64,000 nucleotides of DNA, taken from assembly GCF_030409335.1 (NCBI RefSeq), contig NZ_JAUFPN010000147.1, positions 1-64,000 of the forward strand, read 5' to 3'. Shown piece after piece: positions 57,424-64,000 of the stretch. Below the pieces are notes generated by a model. That model was not told where the DNA came from. It made no database searches and saw nothing but the letters and a program-made list of their open reading frames with translations. Made by a program: the position numbers and the translations under genes. Position 1 is the first letter of the stretch. Every line of letters begins with the position of its first letter. The stretch is from Paeniroseomonas aquatica (lineage in GTDB: Bacteria; Pseudomonadota; Alphaproteobacteria; Acetobacterales; Acetobacteraceae).

Positions 57424-59568
57424 CTATTCGACCGCGGCCGGCGGTGCGGCCGAGGCCATGCCGCGCGGCAGCGGCACCGGTGGCACCCAGGGGCGGTCGC
57501 CGCGGAAGGCCCGGTCGCTGACCACCCGCACGCCATCCGGGCGCAGCCAGATGGCATGCGGGCCATCCCGCCATACGGCAAAGCGGTCCACCACCTGGGC
57601 CAGGCAGGGGCCCCTGATCGGCTCCGCGGAGACCACCACGGCAGCGCTGGCGCAGCCCTCCCGCGGGGAATCCCCCCGCAGCACCACGGCGGCGGGTATC
57701 GTGTCGCCGAGGCTGATGCGGCAGGCACCGGCCGTGCATTGCACGCTGCCCTGCGCCAGGGCCCCTTCGCGTGGCAGGGCTTCGGTCTCGGTGACTGCGT
57801 AGAGCCGCTGCCAGTTCTCCCGCGTCATGGCCGAAGCGCCGGACAGCCTTTGGGTGAACAGCGTCGCCCCGGCATGGACGCCGATCAGCCGGCCATCACC
57901 GGAAACCAGGAGGTCCGGTCGCCGGTCCAGGGAAGCGCTGGCAAGGCCCACCAGCAGGAACGGCAGGCCGAACAGGCGCCAGCCGGTGCGCCACAGGCAT
58001 AGCCAGATCAGTCCGAAGGTGCAGAGGCCGAGCCCCCAGCCCGGGATCGGCACGGCCGACATTGCCGCGCCGGGCCAGCCGGCGACCCAATGGGCGATGG
58101 CGAGGATCGCCTCCACCCCCCAGCCCATCGGCACCAGCGCCAGCCGTTCAAGGCCAAGCGGCATGAGCAGGGCCGCGACCATGCCGGCCGGCATGACCAG
58201 CATCGTGGTGACCGGCACCGCGATCGCATTGGCCAGGACCCCATAGACCTGCAGGCGGCCGAAGTGATGCAGCCCGAAGGGCGTGGTGGCGGCGCCTGCG
58301 AGGATGGAGGTCATCACCAGGCCGAAGCCGGCGAGGAGCAGCCGGCGCCGCCAATCGGCCCCGGTGCCGGCGACCGGTACGTGCGGCCGCAGCCATTCCC
58401 AGCCGGCGATCAGCGCCAGCACCGCCGCGAAGCTCATCTGGAAGCTGGCGCCGAGGATCGCCGCCGGCTGCAACAGCAGCACCGCCGCCGCGGCCATCGC
58501 CAGCCCGCGCAGGGTCAGCGCCCGCCGCCCCGCCAGCAGCGCCGCGGTGGTCAGCACCGCCATGGCGACGCTGCGCTGCATCGGCACCTGGGAGCCGCTG
58601 AGCAGCAGGTAGAAGCCGCCGGCGCCAAGGGCCAGCAGCGCCGCGAGCGCCTTCACCGGCAGGCGCAGCGCGGCCCAGGGCAACAGAGCCAGCATCCAGC
58701 GCAGTCCGGTGAAGGTGATGCCCATGACGATGGCGATATGCAGGCCGGATACGCTCAGCAGATGCGCCAGGCCCGAATCCCGCATGGCGGCGAGGTCGTC
58801 CGGGGCGATGGCGGTCTGTCCCCCGGTAAGCAGGGCGCTGGCCACCGCACCCGCGGCCCCCGGCACCGCTGCCGCGACCCTGGCCTCGATGTCGGCGCGC
58901 AGGGCGGCGAAGGCCGGTGGGGGAGCCAGGCCGGGAGAGACCTCGGCCGGCCCCAGGGCATAGCCGCTGGCGCCGAGACCGGAGAACCAGGACGCCCGCT
59001 GGAAGTCGAAGCCGCCGGGGACGGACGGCCCGACCGGTGCCCGCAGCAGGGCACGGACCCGCAGCCTGTCGCCTGGCGCCGGTGCGGCGGCATCCTGCCG
59101 CTTCAGCCGGATGCGGATGGTTCGCTCCTCCATCGCACCACCGTCGAACCGTGCCTCGGCCAGGGTGACGCGGCGGCCTTCCGCCAGCAGCTCCACGGTC
59201 AGCACACGGCCGGTGACGATCGTGGCGGTGCGCGGCACATCCAGCGCCGGAGCCTGTCGCCCGGCATGCCACGTGGCGCTGGCGAAGCCTGCCAGGCCGG
59301 CCGCGGCCAGGCCAAGCGCCCAGCCAGCCATTGGCCGGCGCAGGCCCAGCCAGACGGCGAGCAGCACCATGGGCGGGGCGACCCAGATCACCGCCGCCGG
59401 CGGTTCGCCCGGCAGAGCAAAATAGGCCAGCACACCCGCACCAAGGGCGACAGCGAGCCAGGGCGCGAGACGCGACCGCTCGTTCACCAAATGGGTGGTC
59501 CATTTGGCGGCCTGTGGAACGGGCCTGCTGGGCCACCGGACGGTCGGCCAAGCAAGCGAGATGCTCAT
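57424..59568 (-). CDS. comEC: ComEC/Rec2-like DNA-uptake channel protein
   Basis: A polytopic inner-membrane protein of about 714 aa. The N-terminal DUF4131 region (PRTATIVTGRVLTVELLAEGRR) and the Competence domain with LAHLLSVSGLHIAIVMGITFTGLRW are clear, with ten or so hydrophobic helices. The C-terminal part does not show the HxHxDH metal motif of the metallo-beta-lactamase domain found in full ComEC. It may pull single-stranded DNA into the cell. The start used is the ATG at 59568; a TTG at 59610 would add 14 residues. Confidence 0.92.
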   Translation of the reverse strand: MSISLAWPTVRWPSRPVPQAAKWTTHLVNERSRLAPWLAVALGAGVLAYFALPGEPPAAVIWVAPPMVLLAVWLGLRRPMAGWALGLAAAGLAGFASATWHAGRQAPALDVPRTATIVTGRVLTVELLAEGRRVTLAEARFDGGAMEERTIRIRLKRQDAAAPAPGDRLRVRALLRAPVGPSVPGGFDFQRASWFSGLGASGYALGPAEVSPGLAPPPAFAALRADIEARVAAAVPGAAGAVASALLTGGQTAIAPDDLAAMRDSGLAHLLSVSGLHIAIVMGITFTGLRWMLALLPWAALRLPVKALAALLALGAGGFYLLLSGSQVPMQRSVAMAVLTTAALLAGRRALTLRGLAMAAAAVLLLQPAAILGASFQMSFAAVLALIAGWEWLRPHVPVAGTGADWRRRLLLAGFGLVMTSILAGAATTPFGLHHFGRLQVYGVLANAIAVPVTTMLVMPAGMVAALLMPLGLERLALVPMGWGVEAILAIAHWVAGWPGAAMSAVPIPGWGLGLCTFGLIWLCLWRTGWRLFGLPFLLVGLASASLDRRPDLLVSGDGRLIGVHAGATLFTQRLSGASAMTRENWQRLYAVTETEALPREGALAQGSVQCTAGACRISLGDTIPAAVVLRGDSPREGCASAAVVVSAEPIRGPCLAQVVDRFAVWRDGPHAIWLRPDGVRVVSDRAFRGDRPWVPPVPLPRGMASAAPPAAVE

Positions 59569-59666
59569 TCGACTCGACGAATAAGGCTGCGAATCGGGAA
59601 TTGCAACCAAAAGGCGAGCAAGAATTTAATCCGAGTCGATGAACCGGCTCGGCCACATGACAAAAC

Positions 59667-59695
59667 TTTCAGAAAATACTTCACAAATTTATAGG
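59667..59695 (+). promoter_or_regulatory. candidate gltX promoter
   Basis: TTTCAG (59667-59672), 17-bp spacer and TATAGG (59690-59695) lie in a sharply AT-rich island between divergent comEC and gltX, about 100 bp before the gltX ATG. Confidence 0.5.
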
Positions 59696-59796
59696 ACTAA
59701 GTTCCACCAAGTTAAGAATGCCTTGTCCTTCCGGACGTCGCATTTCCCCGCAAGCCGGGTTCCGGTAAGCTTGGCCTCCTCCGGCCAAGGTTTCCC

Positions 59797-61191
59797 ATGA
59801 GCGTCCGTACCCGCTTCGCACCTTCTCCCACCGGCTTCCTGCACATCGGGGGGGCCCGCACGGCGCTGTTCAACATGCTGTTTGCCCGCCACCACGGTGG
59901 CCAGTACCTCCTGCGCGTGGAGGACACCGACCGGGCCCGCAGCACCGAGGATGCGGTGCAGCAGATCCTGCACAGCCTCGACTGGCTCGGCCTCAGCCCG
60001 GACGAGGCGCCGGTCTTCCAGAGCAGCCGCGCCGCCCGCCACGCGGAGGTGGCGCGCGAGATGCTGGCCGCGGGGCGGGCCTATCACTGCTGGTGTACAA
60101 GTGAGGAACTCGTGGCGATGCGGGAACAGGCCGTGAAAGAAGGCCGCCCGCCCCGCTACGACGGTCGCTGGCGTGACCGCGACCCGGCCGAGGCCCCCGC
60201 CGGCGTCCAGCCCTCCATCCGGCTGAAGGCCCCTCGGGAGGGATCGACCGTGGTCGAGGACCTGGTCCAGGGCCGGGTCGAGGTGCAGAACGCCGAGCTG
60301 GACGACATGATCATCCTCCGCTCGGACGGCACGCCGACCTACCTGCATGCGGTGGTGGTGGACGACCACGACATGGGCATCACCCATGTCATCCGCGGCG
60401 ACGACCACCTGACCAACACCTTCCGCCAGGTTCAGGTCTATGACGCCATGGGCTGGTACCGCCCCCACTTCGCCCATATCCCGCTGATTCACGGCGCCGA
60501 CGGCGCCAAGCTCAGCAAGCGCCACGGCGCCGTGGGCGTGATGGAATTCGACGCCCAGGGCTTCCTGCCGGAGGCCGTCTGCAACTACCTGCTCCGCCTG
60601 GGCTGGGGCCATGGCGACGAGGAGATCCTCGACCGCGACCGTGCCATCGCGCTCTTCGACCTGAAGGATGTCGGCCGCGCCGCCTCCCGCATGGATTATG
60701 CCAAGCTGACGCACCTCAACGGCGTCTATCTCCGGCAGGCCGATGACGACCGGCTGGCCAAGGAAGTGCTGAAGCGCCTTGCCGCCCGCGGCGTCCTGTT
60801 CGGCACCCTCGGCGGGGACCGGGTGAAGGCGCTGATGCCGGCGCTGAAGGAGCGGGCCAAGACCCTGGAGGAGCTGACCGGCGCCGCCGTCTTCGCCGCC
60901 CAGGAAGGCCCGCCGAAGCTGGAGGCCAAGGCCGCCGCCATGCTGACGCCGGAGGTCAAGGCGCTGCTCGCCGATCTCGCCCAGTTCCTGAACACCGCAC
61001 CCTGGGAGCGGGAGGATCTGATGAACTGGCTGCGCGACTACGCCGACGTGAAGGGCGTCAAGCTCGGCCAGGTCGCCCAGCCGCTGCGCATCGCCCTCGC
61101 CGGCAGCACCCAGAGCCCGCCGATCGACGCCGTGCTCTGGGCCCTCGGGCGGACCGAGGCGATGGACCGGATCCTGGCGGCCGCGGAGTAG
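59797..61191 (+). CDS. gltX: glutamate-tRNA ligase
   Basis: A 464-aa class I aminoacyl-tRNA synthetase. The HIGH-type motif is in PSPTGFLHIGGARTALFN and the KMSKS-type motif is AKLSKRHGA; YHCWCTSEELVAMREQA and DDHLTNTFRQVQVYDAMGW complete the catalytic core. Alphaproteobacteria often carry two copies, one charging tRNA-Gln; which this is cannot be told here. It is divergent from comEC. Confidence 0.97.
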   Translation: MSVRTRFAPSPTGFLHIGGARTALFNMLFARHHGGQYLLRVEDTDRARSTEDAVQQILHSLDWLGLSPDEAPVFQSSRAARHAEVAREMLAAGRAYHCWCTSEELVAMREQAVKEGRPPRYDGRWRDRDPAEAPAGVQPSIRLKAPREGSTVVEDLVQGRVEVQNAELDDMIILRSDGTPTYLHAVVVDDHDMGITHVIRGDDHLTNTFRQVQVYDAMGWYRPHFAHIPLIHGADGAKLSKRHGAVGVMEFDAQGFLPEAVCNYLLRLGWGHGDEEILDRDRAIALFDLKDVGRAASRMDYAKLTHLNGVYLRQADDDRLAKEVLKRLAARGVLFGTLGGDRVKALMPALKERAKTLEELTGAAVFAAQEGPPKLEAKAAAMLTPEVKALLADLAQFLNTAPWEREDLMNWLRDYADVKGVKLGQVAQPLRIALAGSTQSPPIDAVLWALGRTEAMDRILAAAE

Positions 61192-61203
61192 CGCGCGGCC
61201 GCG

Positions 61204-62106
61204 TCAGGCGGCCGCCAGCAGCCGCTCCCCGAGCCCCGTTCCCAGCACCACCCGCAGCGGGGCCGCGGCTGTCGCGACCTCCACCGGCAGGCGGCCGGCC
61301 GGGTCGCCATCGGCCTGCACCGCCACCCCGTCGCCCTCGATCCGTACCCAATCCGCCCGCCGCAGCACCACCCCGGGCATATGCGGCAGCAGGTTCAGCG
61401 GCAGGGCCGCGCCGTAGGCCGCGGTCGCCAGCGGCCCGGCCCCGGGGAACAGCGCCACCTGGAAGCTTGGCCGCGCCATCGCCGCGGCCGGAGCCAGCAG
61501 ATGCCGACCGGCATAGAAGCGCCCCTTGGTGACGATGACGGACCGCGCCGCCACCGCCCCATCGGCGAAGACCACGCGCAGCGGCGGGAAGCCGTAGCGG
61601 CGCAGCTGCCGCATCGCTCCCCAGACATAGGCACCGCGTCCGAAGCGACGCTTCAGCCCGAGGTCCAGCGCCTCGACCACCGCCGCGTCGAAGCCCGCCC
61701 CCAGCATCTGCACGAAGAGCCGGACCGAGCCATCGCCGAAGCGGGCGACGCCCGGATGCACGCAGGCGGTTCGCCCCGTCGCCAGCAAGGCCGCCGCCGC
61801 CTCCGGCCGGATCGGAATGCCGAGCTCCCACGCAAAGACATTGGCGGTGCCGAGCGGCAGCACCCCCATCGCCGCGCCGCTGCCATCGAGCCCCGCGGCA
61901 ACCTCGGCAATGGTCCCGTCGCCGCCCGCGGCAACCACCAGCGTCGCCCCGGCGGCGGCGGCCGTCCGGGCGAGCGCTGCGGCATGGCCAGGATGCGTCG
62001 TCTCGGCTACGGCATGCGTGCAGCCATGCCGGTCGAGCCAGGCCAGGGCCCGGTTCAGCCGCTGCCGGCGCCGCTGCCCCGCGGCGGGATTGTAGATGAT
62101 CAACAT
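61204..62106 (-). CDS. diacylglycerol kinase family lipid kinase
   Basis: A protein of about 300 aa with the lipid-kinase catalytic domain: LIIYNPAAGQRRRQRLNRAL, the nucleotide-binding AAGGDGTIAEVAAGL, and PLGTANVFAWELGIP. It probably phosphorylates a lipid with ATP. The ATG at 62106 begins just before the conserved core; another ATG at 62130 would add eight residues, and neither has a clear Shine-Dalgarno site. It is convergent with gltX and divergent from the phosphoesterase. Confidence 0.9.
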   Translation of the reverse strand: MLIIYNPAAGQRRRQRLNRALAWLDRHGCTHAVAETTHPGHAAALARTAAAAGATLVVAAGGDGTIAEVAAGLDGSGAAMGVLPLGTANVFAWELGIPIRPEAAAALLATGRTACVHPGVARFGDGSVRLFVQMLGAGFDAAVVEALDLGLKRRFGRGAYVWGAMRQLRRYGFPPLRVVFADGAVAARSVIVTKGRFYAGRHLLAPAAAMARPSFQVALFPGAGPLATAAYGAALPLNLLPHMPGVVLRRADWVRIEGDGVAVQADGDPAGRLPVEVATAAAPLRVVLGTGLGERLLAAA

Positions 62107-62354
62107 GCCGATCTTATCGCAATCACCCATGACGTTTTTCTGTCAATCCTCGGTCACGCCGCGGTCAAGCCAGTGTATTCGCGGAAACGACCCGTATCCA
62201 GACTGACGTGCGGGTGACCCACAGGGCCCGTTACTGCACGGTTTCATGAAGGGTTCACGGCACGCCCGCAGCTTCCGCGTTACGGCCCCGTTGAGACCGT
62301 GACCGGGATTCGGCCCACCATCGGCCGGGCCCGGCGGACAGCGAGGGCAACGCG

Positions 62355-63167
62355 ATGCAAGCCGCTCATCCCAAACGCCGGTACCGGGGCGTCTTCCTCT
62401 CCGACACCCACCTCGGCATGCGCGGCTGCCGTGCCGACTTCCTGGCCGACTTTCTCCGCCACACCGAATGCGAGCAGCTCTACCTCGTCGGCGACATCAT
62501 CGACGGCTGGCGACTGCGCAAGTCCTGGTACTGGGATCCCGACCATGACGAGGCGATCCGCCTGATCCTGAAGCTGGCGCGATCGGGCACCGAGGTCACC
62601 TACATCCCGGGCAACCACGACGAGCTCTTCCGCAACTGGATGGCCCAGGGCCTCGAGGTCGCCGGCGTCCGGCTGTTGCGGGAGGCGGTCCACCACTCGG
62701 CCGACGGCCGGCGCTTCCTGGTCATCCACGGCGACGAATTCGACGGTGTCATCCGCTATGCCAAGCTGCTCGCCCACCTGGGCGACTGGGCCTATGACGC
62801 CGCCCTGGTCCTGAACCGCTGGTTCAACGCCGTCCGCCGCCGCCTCGGCTACCCCTACTGGTCGCTGTCGCAGTGGCTGAAGCGCCAGGTCAAGGAAGCG
62901 GTGAAGGCGATCGACCGCTTCGAGGAGGCTCTGGCGAACGAGGCGCGGCGCCGCGGCCTCGACGGCGTCATCTGCGGCCACATCCACCATGCCGAGATGC
63001 GCGAGGTCCACGGCATCACCTACATGAACGACGGCGACTGGGTGGAGAGCTGCACCGCGCTCGTCGAGCACGCCGATGGCCGCTTCGAGCTGATCGACTG
63101 GGCGCGCGAGATGCGCCTTGCCGCCGCCGCGGCGGACGACCAGCGGATGGCCATCGCCCGTGCCTGA
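62355..63167 (+). CDS. LpxH-like UDP-2,3-diacylglucosamine diphosphatase / metallophosphoesterase
   Basis: A 270-aa calcineurin-type phosphoesterase of COG2908. All metal motifs are present: VFLSDTHLGMRG (DxH), YLVGDIIDGW (GDxxD), YIPGNHDELFR (GNHD), FLVIHGDEFDG and VICGHIHHAEM (GHxH). Related LpxH enzymes remove UMP in lipid A synthesis; this long branch often stands beside glycosyltransferases and may act on other envelope precursors. GAGGG lies before the ATG. The following glycosyltransferase overlaps it by 8 bp. Confidence 0.87.
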   Translation: MQAAHPKRRYRGVFLSDTHLGMRGCRADFLADFLRHTECEQLYLVGDIIDGWRLRKSWYWDPDHDEAIRLILKLARSGTEVTYIPGNHDELFRNWMAQGLEVAGVRLLREAVHHSADGRRFLVIHGDEFDGVIRYAKLLAHLGDWAYDAALVLNRWFNAVRRRLGYPYWSLSQWLKRQVKEAVKAIDRFEEALANEARRRGLDGVICGHIHHAEMREVHGITYMNDGDWVESCTALVEHADGRFELIDWAREMRLAAAAADDQRMAIARA

Positions 63168-64000
63168 CCTTGCCCTGCCGGTCGCGGAAGGCGGCGCCGC
63201 TGCCGCGGCCGGGCCGCTTCGCCTGCTGATCGTCACCGATGCCTGGACCCCCCAGGTCAACGGCGTGGTCCGTACCCTCGGGATCATGGCCAGCATGCTG
63301 CGGGCGGCGGGGGATACCGTCGAGGTCATCGGCCCCGATCGCTTCTTCAACCTCCCCATGCCCGGCTACCGGGAGATCCGCCTGGCCGTCGTCCCGCCGC
63401 GCAAGCTGGCGCGGCTGGTCGACGCCGCCATGCCCTGCGCCGTGCATATCGCCACCGAGGGACCATTGGGCTGGGCGATGCGGGCACTCTGCCGCCGCCG
63501 TGGCTGGCCCTTCACCACTGCCTTCCACACGAAATTCGCTGAGTACCTGCAAACCCGCATCGGCGTGCCCGCCGCCTGGTCCTGGCGGGTGCTGCGGCAC
63601 TTCCACCAGCCGGCCGAGGCGACCATGGCCGCCACCCCCAGCCTGCGGGCCGAGCTCGCCGCGCGCGGCTTCACCAAGGTGCGGGCCTGGACCCGCGGCG
63701 TTGACCTCGAGCGGTTCCGGCCGGCGCCGCGCGACCCGTTCGAGGGCCTGGCGCGGCCGATCTTCCTCCATGCCGGGCGGATCGCGGTGGAGAAGAACAT
63801 CGCCGCCTTCCTGGCGCTCGACCTGCCCGGCAGCAAGGTCGTGGTGGGCGACGGGCCGCAGCGCGCGGCGCTGATGCAGCGCTTTCCCGCCGCCCACTTC
63901 CTCGGCTGGCGGGACAATGGGGTGCTGGCACGGGCCTATGCCGGGGCCGATGTCTTCGTCTTCCCCTCCCGCACGGATACCTTCGGGCTGGTGCTGCTGG
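63160..64000 (+). CDS. glycosyltransferase family 1/4 (GT-B), N-terminal part, cut by window end
   Basis: The frame starts with a GTG inside the end of the phosphoesterase gene and runs off the window. Visible residues include LLIVTDAWTPQVNGVVRTLGIMASML, ATEGPLGWAMRALCRRRG, FTTAFHTKFAEYLQTRIG, ARPIFLHAGRIAVEKNIAAFL and ADVFVFPSRTDTFGLVLL, the last being the donor-site E/S-rich region of GT4 enzymes such as mannosyl- or sulfoquinovosyl-transferases. It probably builds a glycolipid, together with the overlapping phosphoesterase. Confidence 0.88.
   Translation, partial: MPDLALPVAEGGAAAAAGPLRLLIVTDAWTPQVNGVVRTLGIMASMLRAAGDTVEVIGPDRFFNLPMPGYREIRLAVVPPRKLARLVDAAMPCAVHIATEGPLGWAMRALCRRRGWPFTTAFHTKFAEYLQTRIGVPAAWSWRVLRHFHQPAEATMAATPSLRAELAARGFTKVRAWTRGVDLERFRPAPRDPFEGLARPIFLHAGRIAVEKNIAAFLALDLPGSKVVVGDGPQRAALMQRFPAAHFLGWRDNGVLARAYAGADVFVFPSRTDTFGLVLL

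Noticed and set aside
59699-59716. GTTC-CACCAAG-TTAA before gltX as a possible SOS box
   Set aside because: The second half is TTAA rather than GTTC, so it does not meet the consensus.

Overview
The window is high-GC DNA from an alphaproteobacterium, most likely a Roseomonas-like member of the Acetobacteraceae. This is an inference. It rests on the very high GC, the gyrA-coaD-cyclophilin and ppiD-trpE / trpGDC-moaC-moeA-lexA-comEC-gltX gene orders, the alphaproteobacterial LexA box (GAAC-N7-GAAC), an NDUFS4-type complex I accessory subunit, SdhE beside Mfd, and several Bug-family (tripartite tricarboxylate) substrate-binding proteins. Gene density is high. Most large open frames opposite real genes are high-GC shadows.

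Layout: (1) 1-850 is accessory DNA: the end of an IS5-type transposase, gene-free sequence with GC-rich palindromes, and a 26-nt tRNA 3' end without its 5' part. (2) 849-10809 holds metabolic genes (M20 amidohydrolase, degenerate GGDEF protein, DsbA-like oxidoreductase, aldo/keto reductase, dadA with a divergent Lrp/AsnC regulator, aldose epimerase), three tRNAs (Arg-TCT, Pro-TGG, Lys-TTT), the NDUFS4-like protein, and a luciferase-like / NIPSNAP / amino-acid-binding-protein operon. (3) 10867-15328 is the gyrA-coaD-cyclophilin-cyclophilin operon. (4) 15541-18785 carries a dimethylformamidase-like large subunit followed by a collapsed DUF1800/DUF1501 locus. (5) 18786-22440 is ssb divergent from uvrA over a shared SOS box, closed by an 18-bp perfect hairpin. 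(6) 22436-27924 is a six-gene catabolic-looking operon (VOC protein, Bug receptor, split TPP decarboxylase, Bug receptor, DHDPS-family aldolase) divergent from a TetR regulator. (7) 27970-34031 is mfd-sdhE divergent from recG. (8) 34105-39012 is a GldA/GldF/GldG-like ABC system with a DUF4340 protein and a Nudix hydrolase. (9) 39038-44679 has a Bug receptor, msrP, a CtrA-like regulator with a dead receiver domain, a lytic transglycosylase, a DUF192 protein and an alpha/beta hydrolase. (10) 44679-57423 runs from a histone-deacetylase-family gene and tpiA to ppiD-trpE-unknown-amidohydrolase, then a tryptophan attenuator (leader peptide with FWYSWY), a 50-aa ORF, trpG-trpD-trpC-moaC-moeA and lexA. 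(11) 57424-64000 contains comEC, gltX, a lipid kinase, an LpxH-like phosphoesterase and a glycosyltransferase cut by the window end.

The genes form a few regulatory units: a LexA regulon (lexA itself, uvrA and ssb) with DNA-repair genes mfd and recG nearby; a tryptophan unit split into trpE (behind ppiD) and attenuated trpGDC; and several small catabolic operons each facing its own regulator. The most interesting loci are the attenuator with its extra small ORF, the CtrA paralogue lacking all phosphotransfer residues, and the uncharacterised TPP/Bug/aldolase operon.
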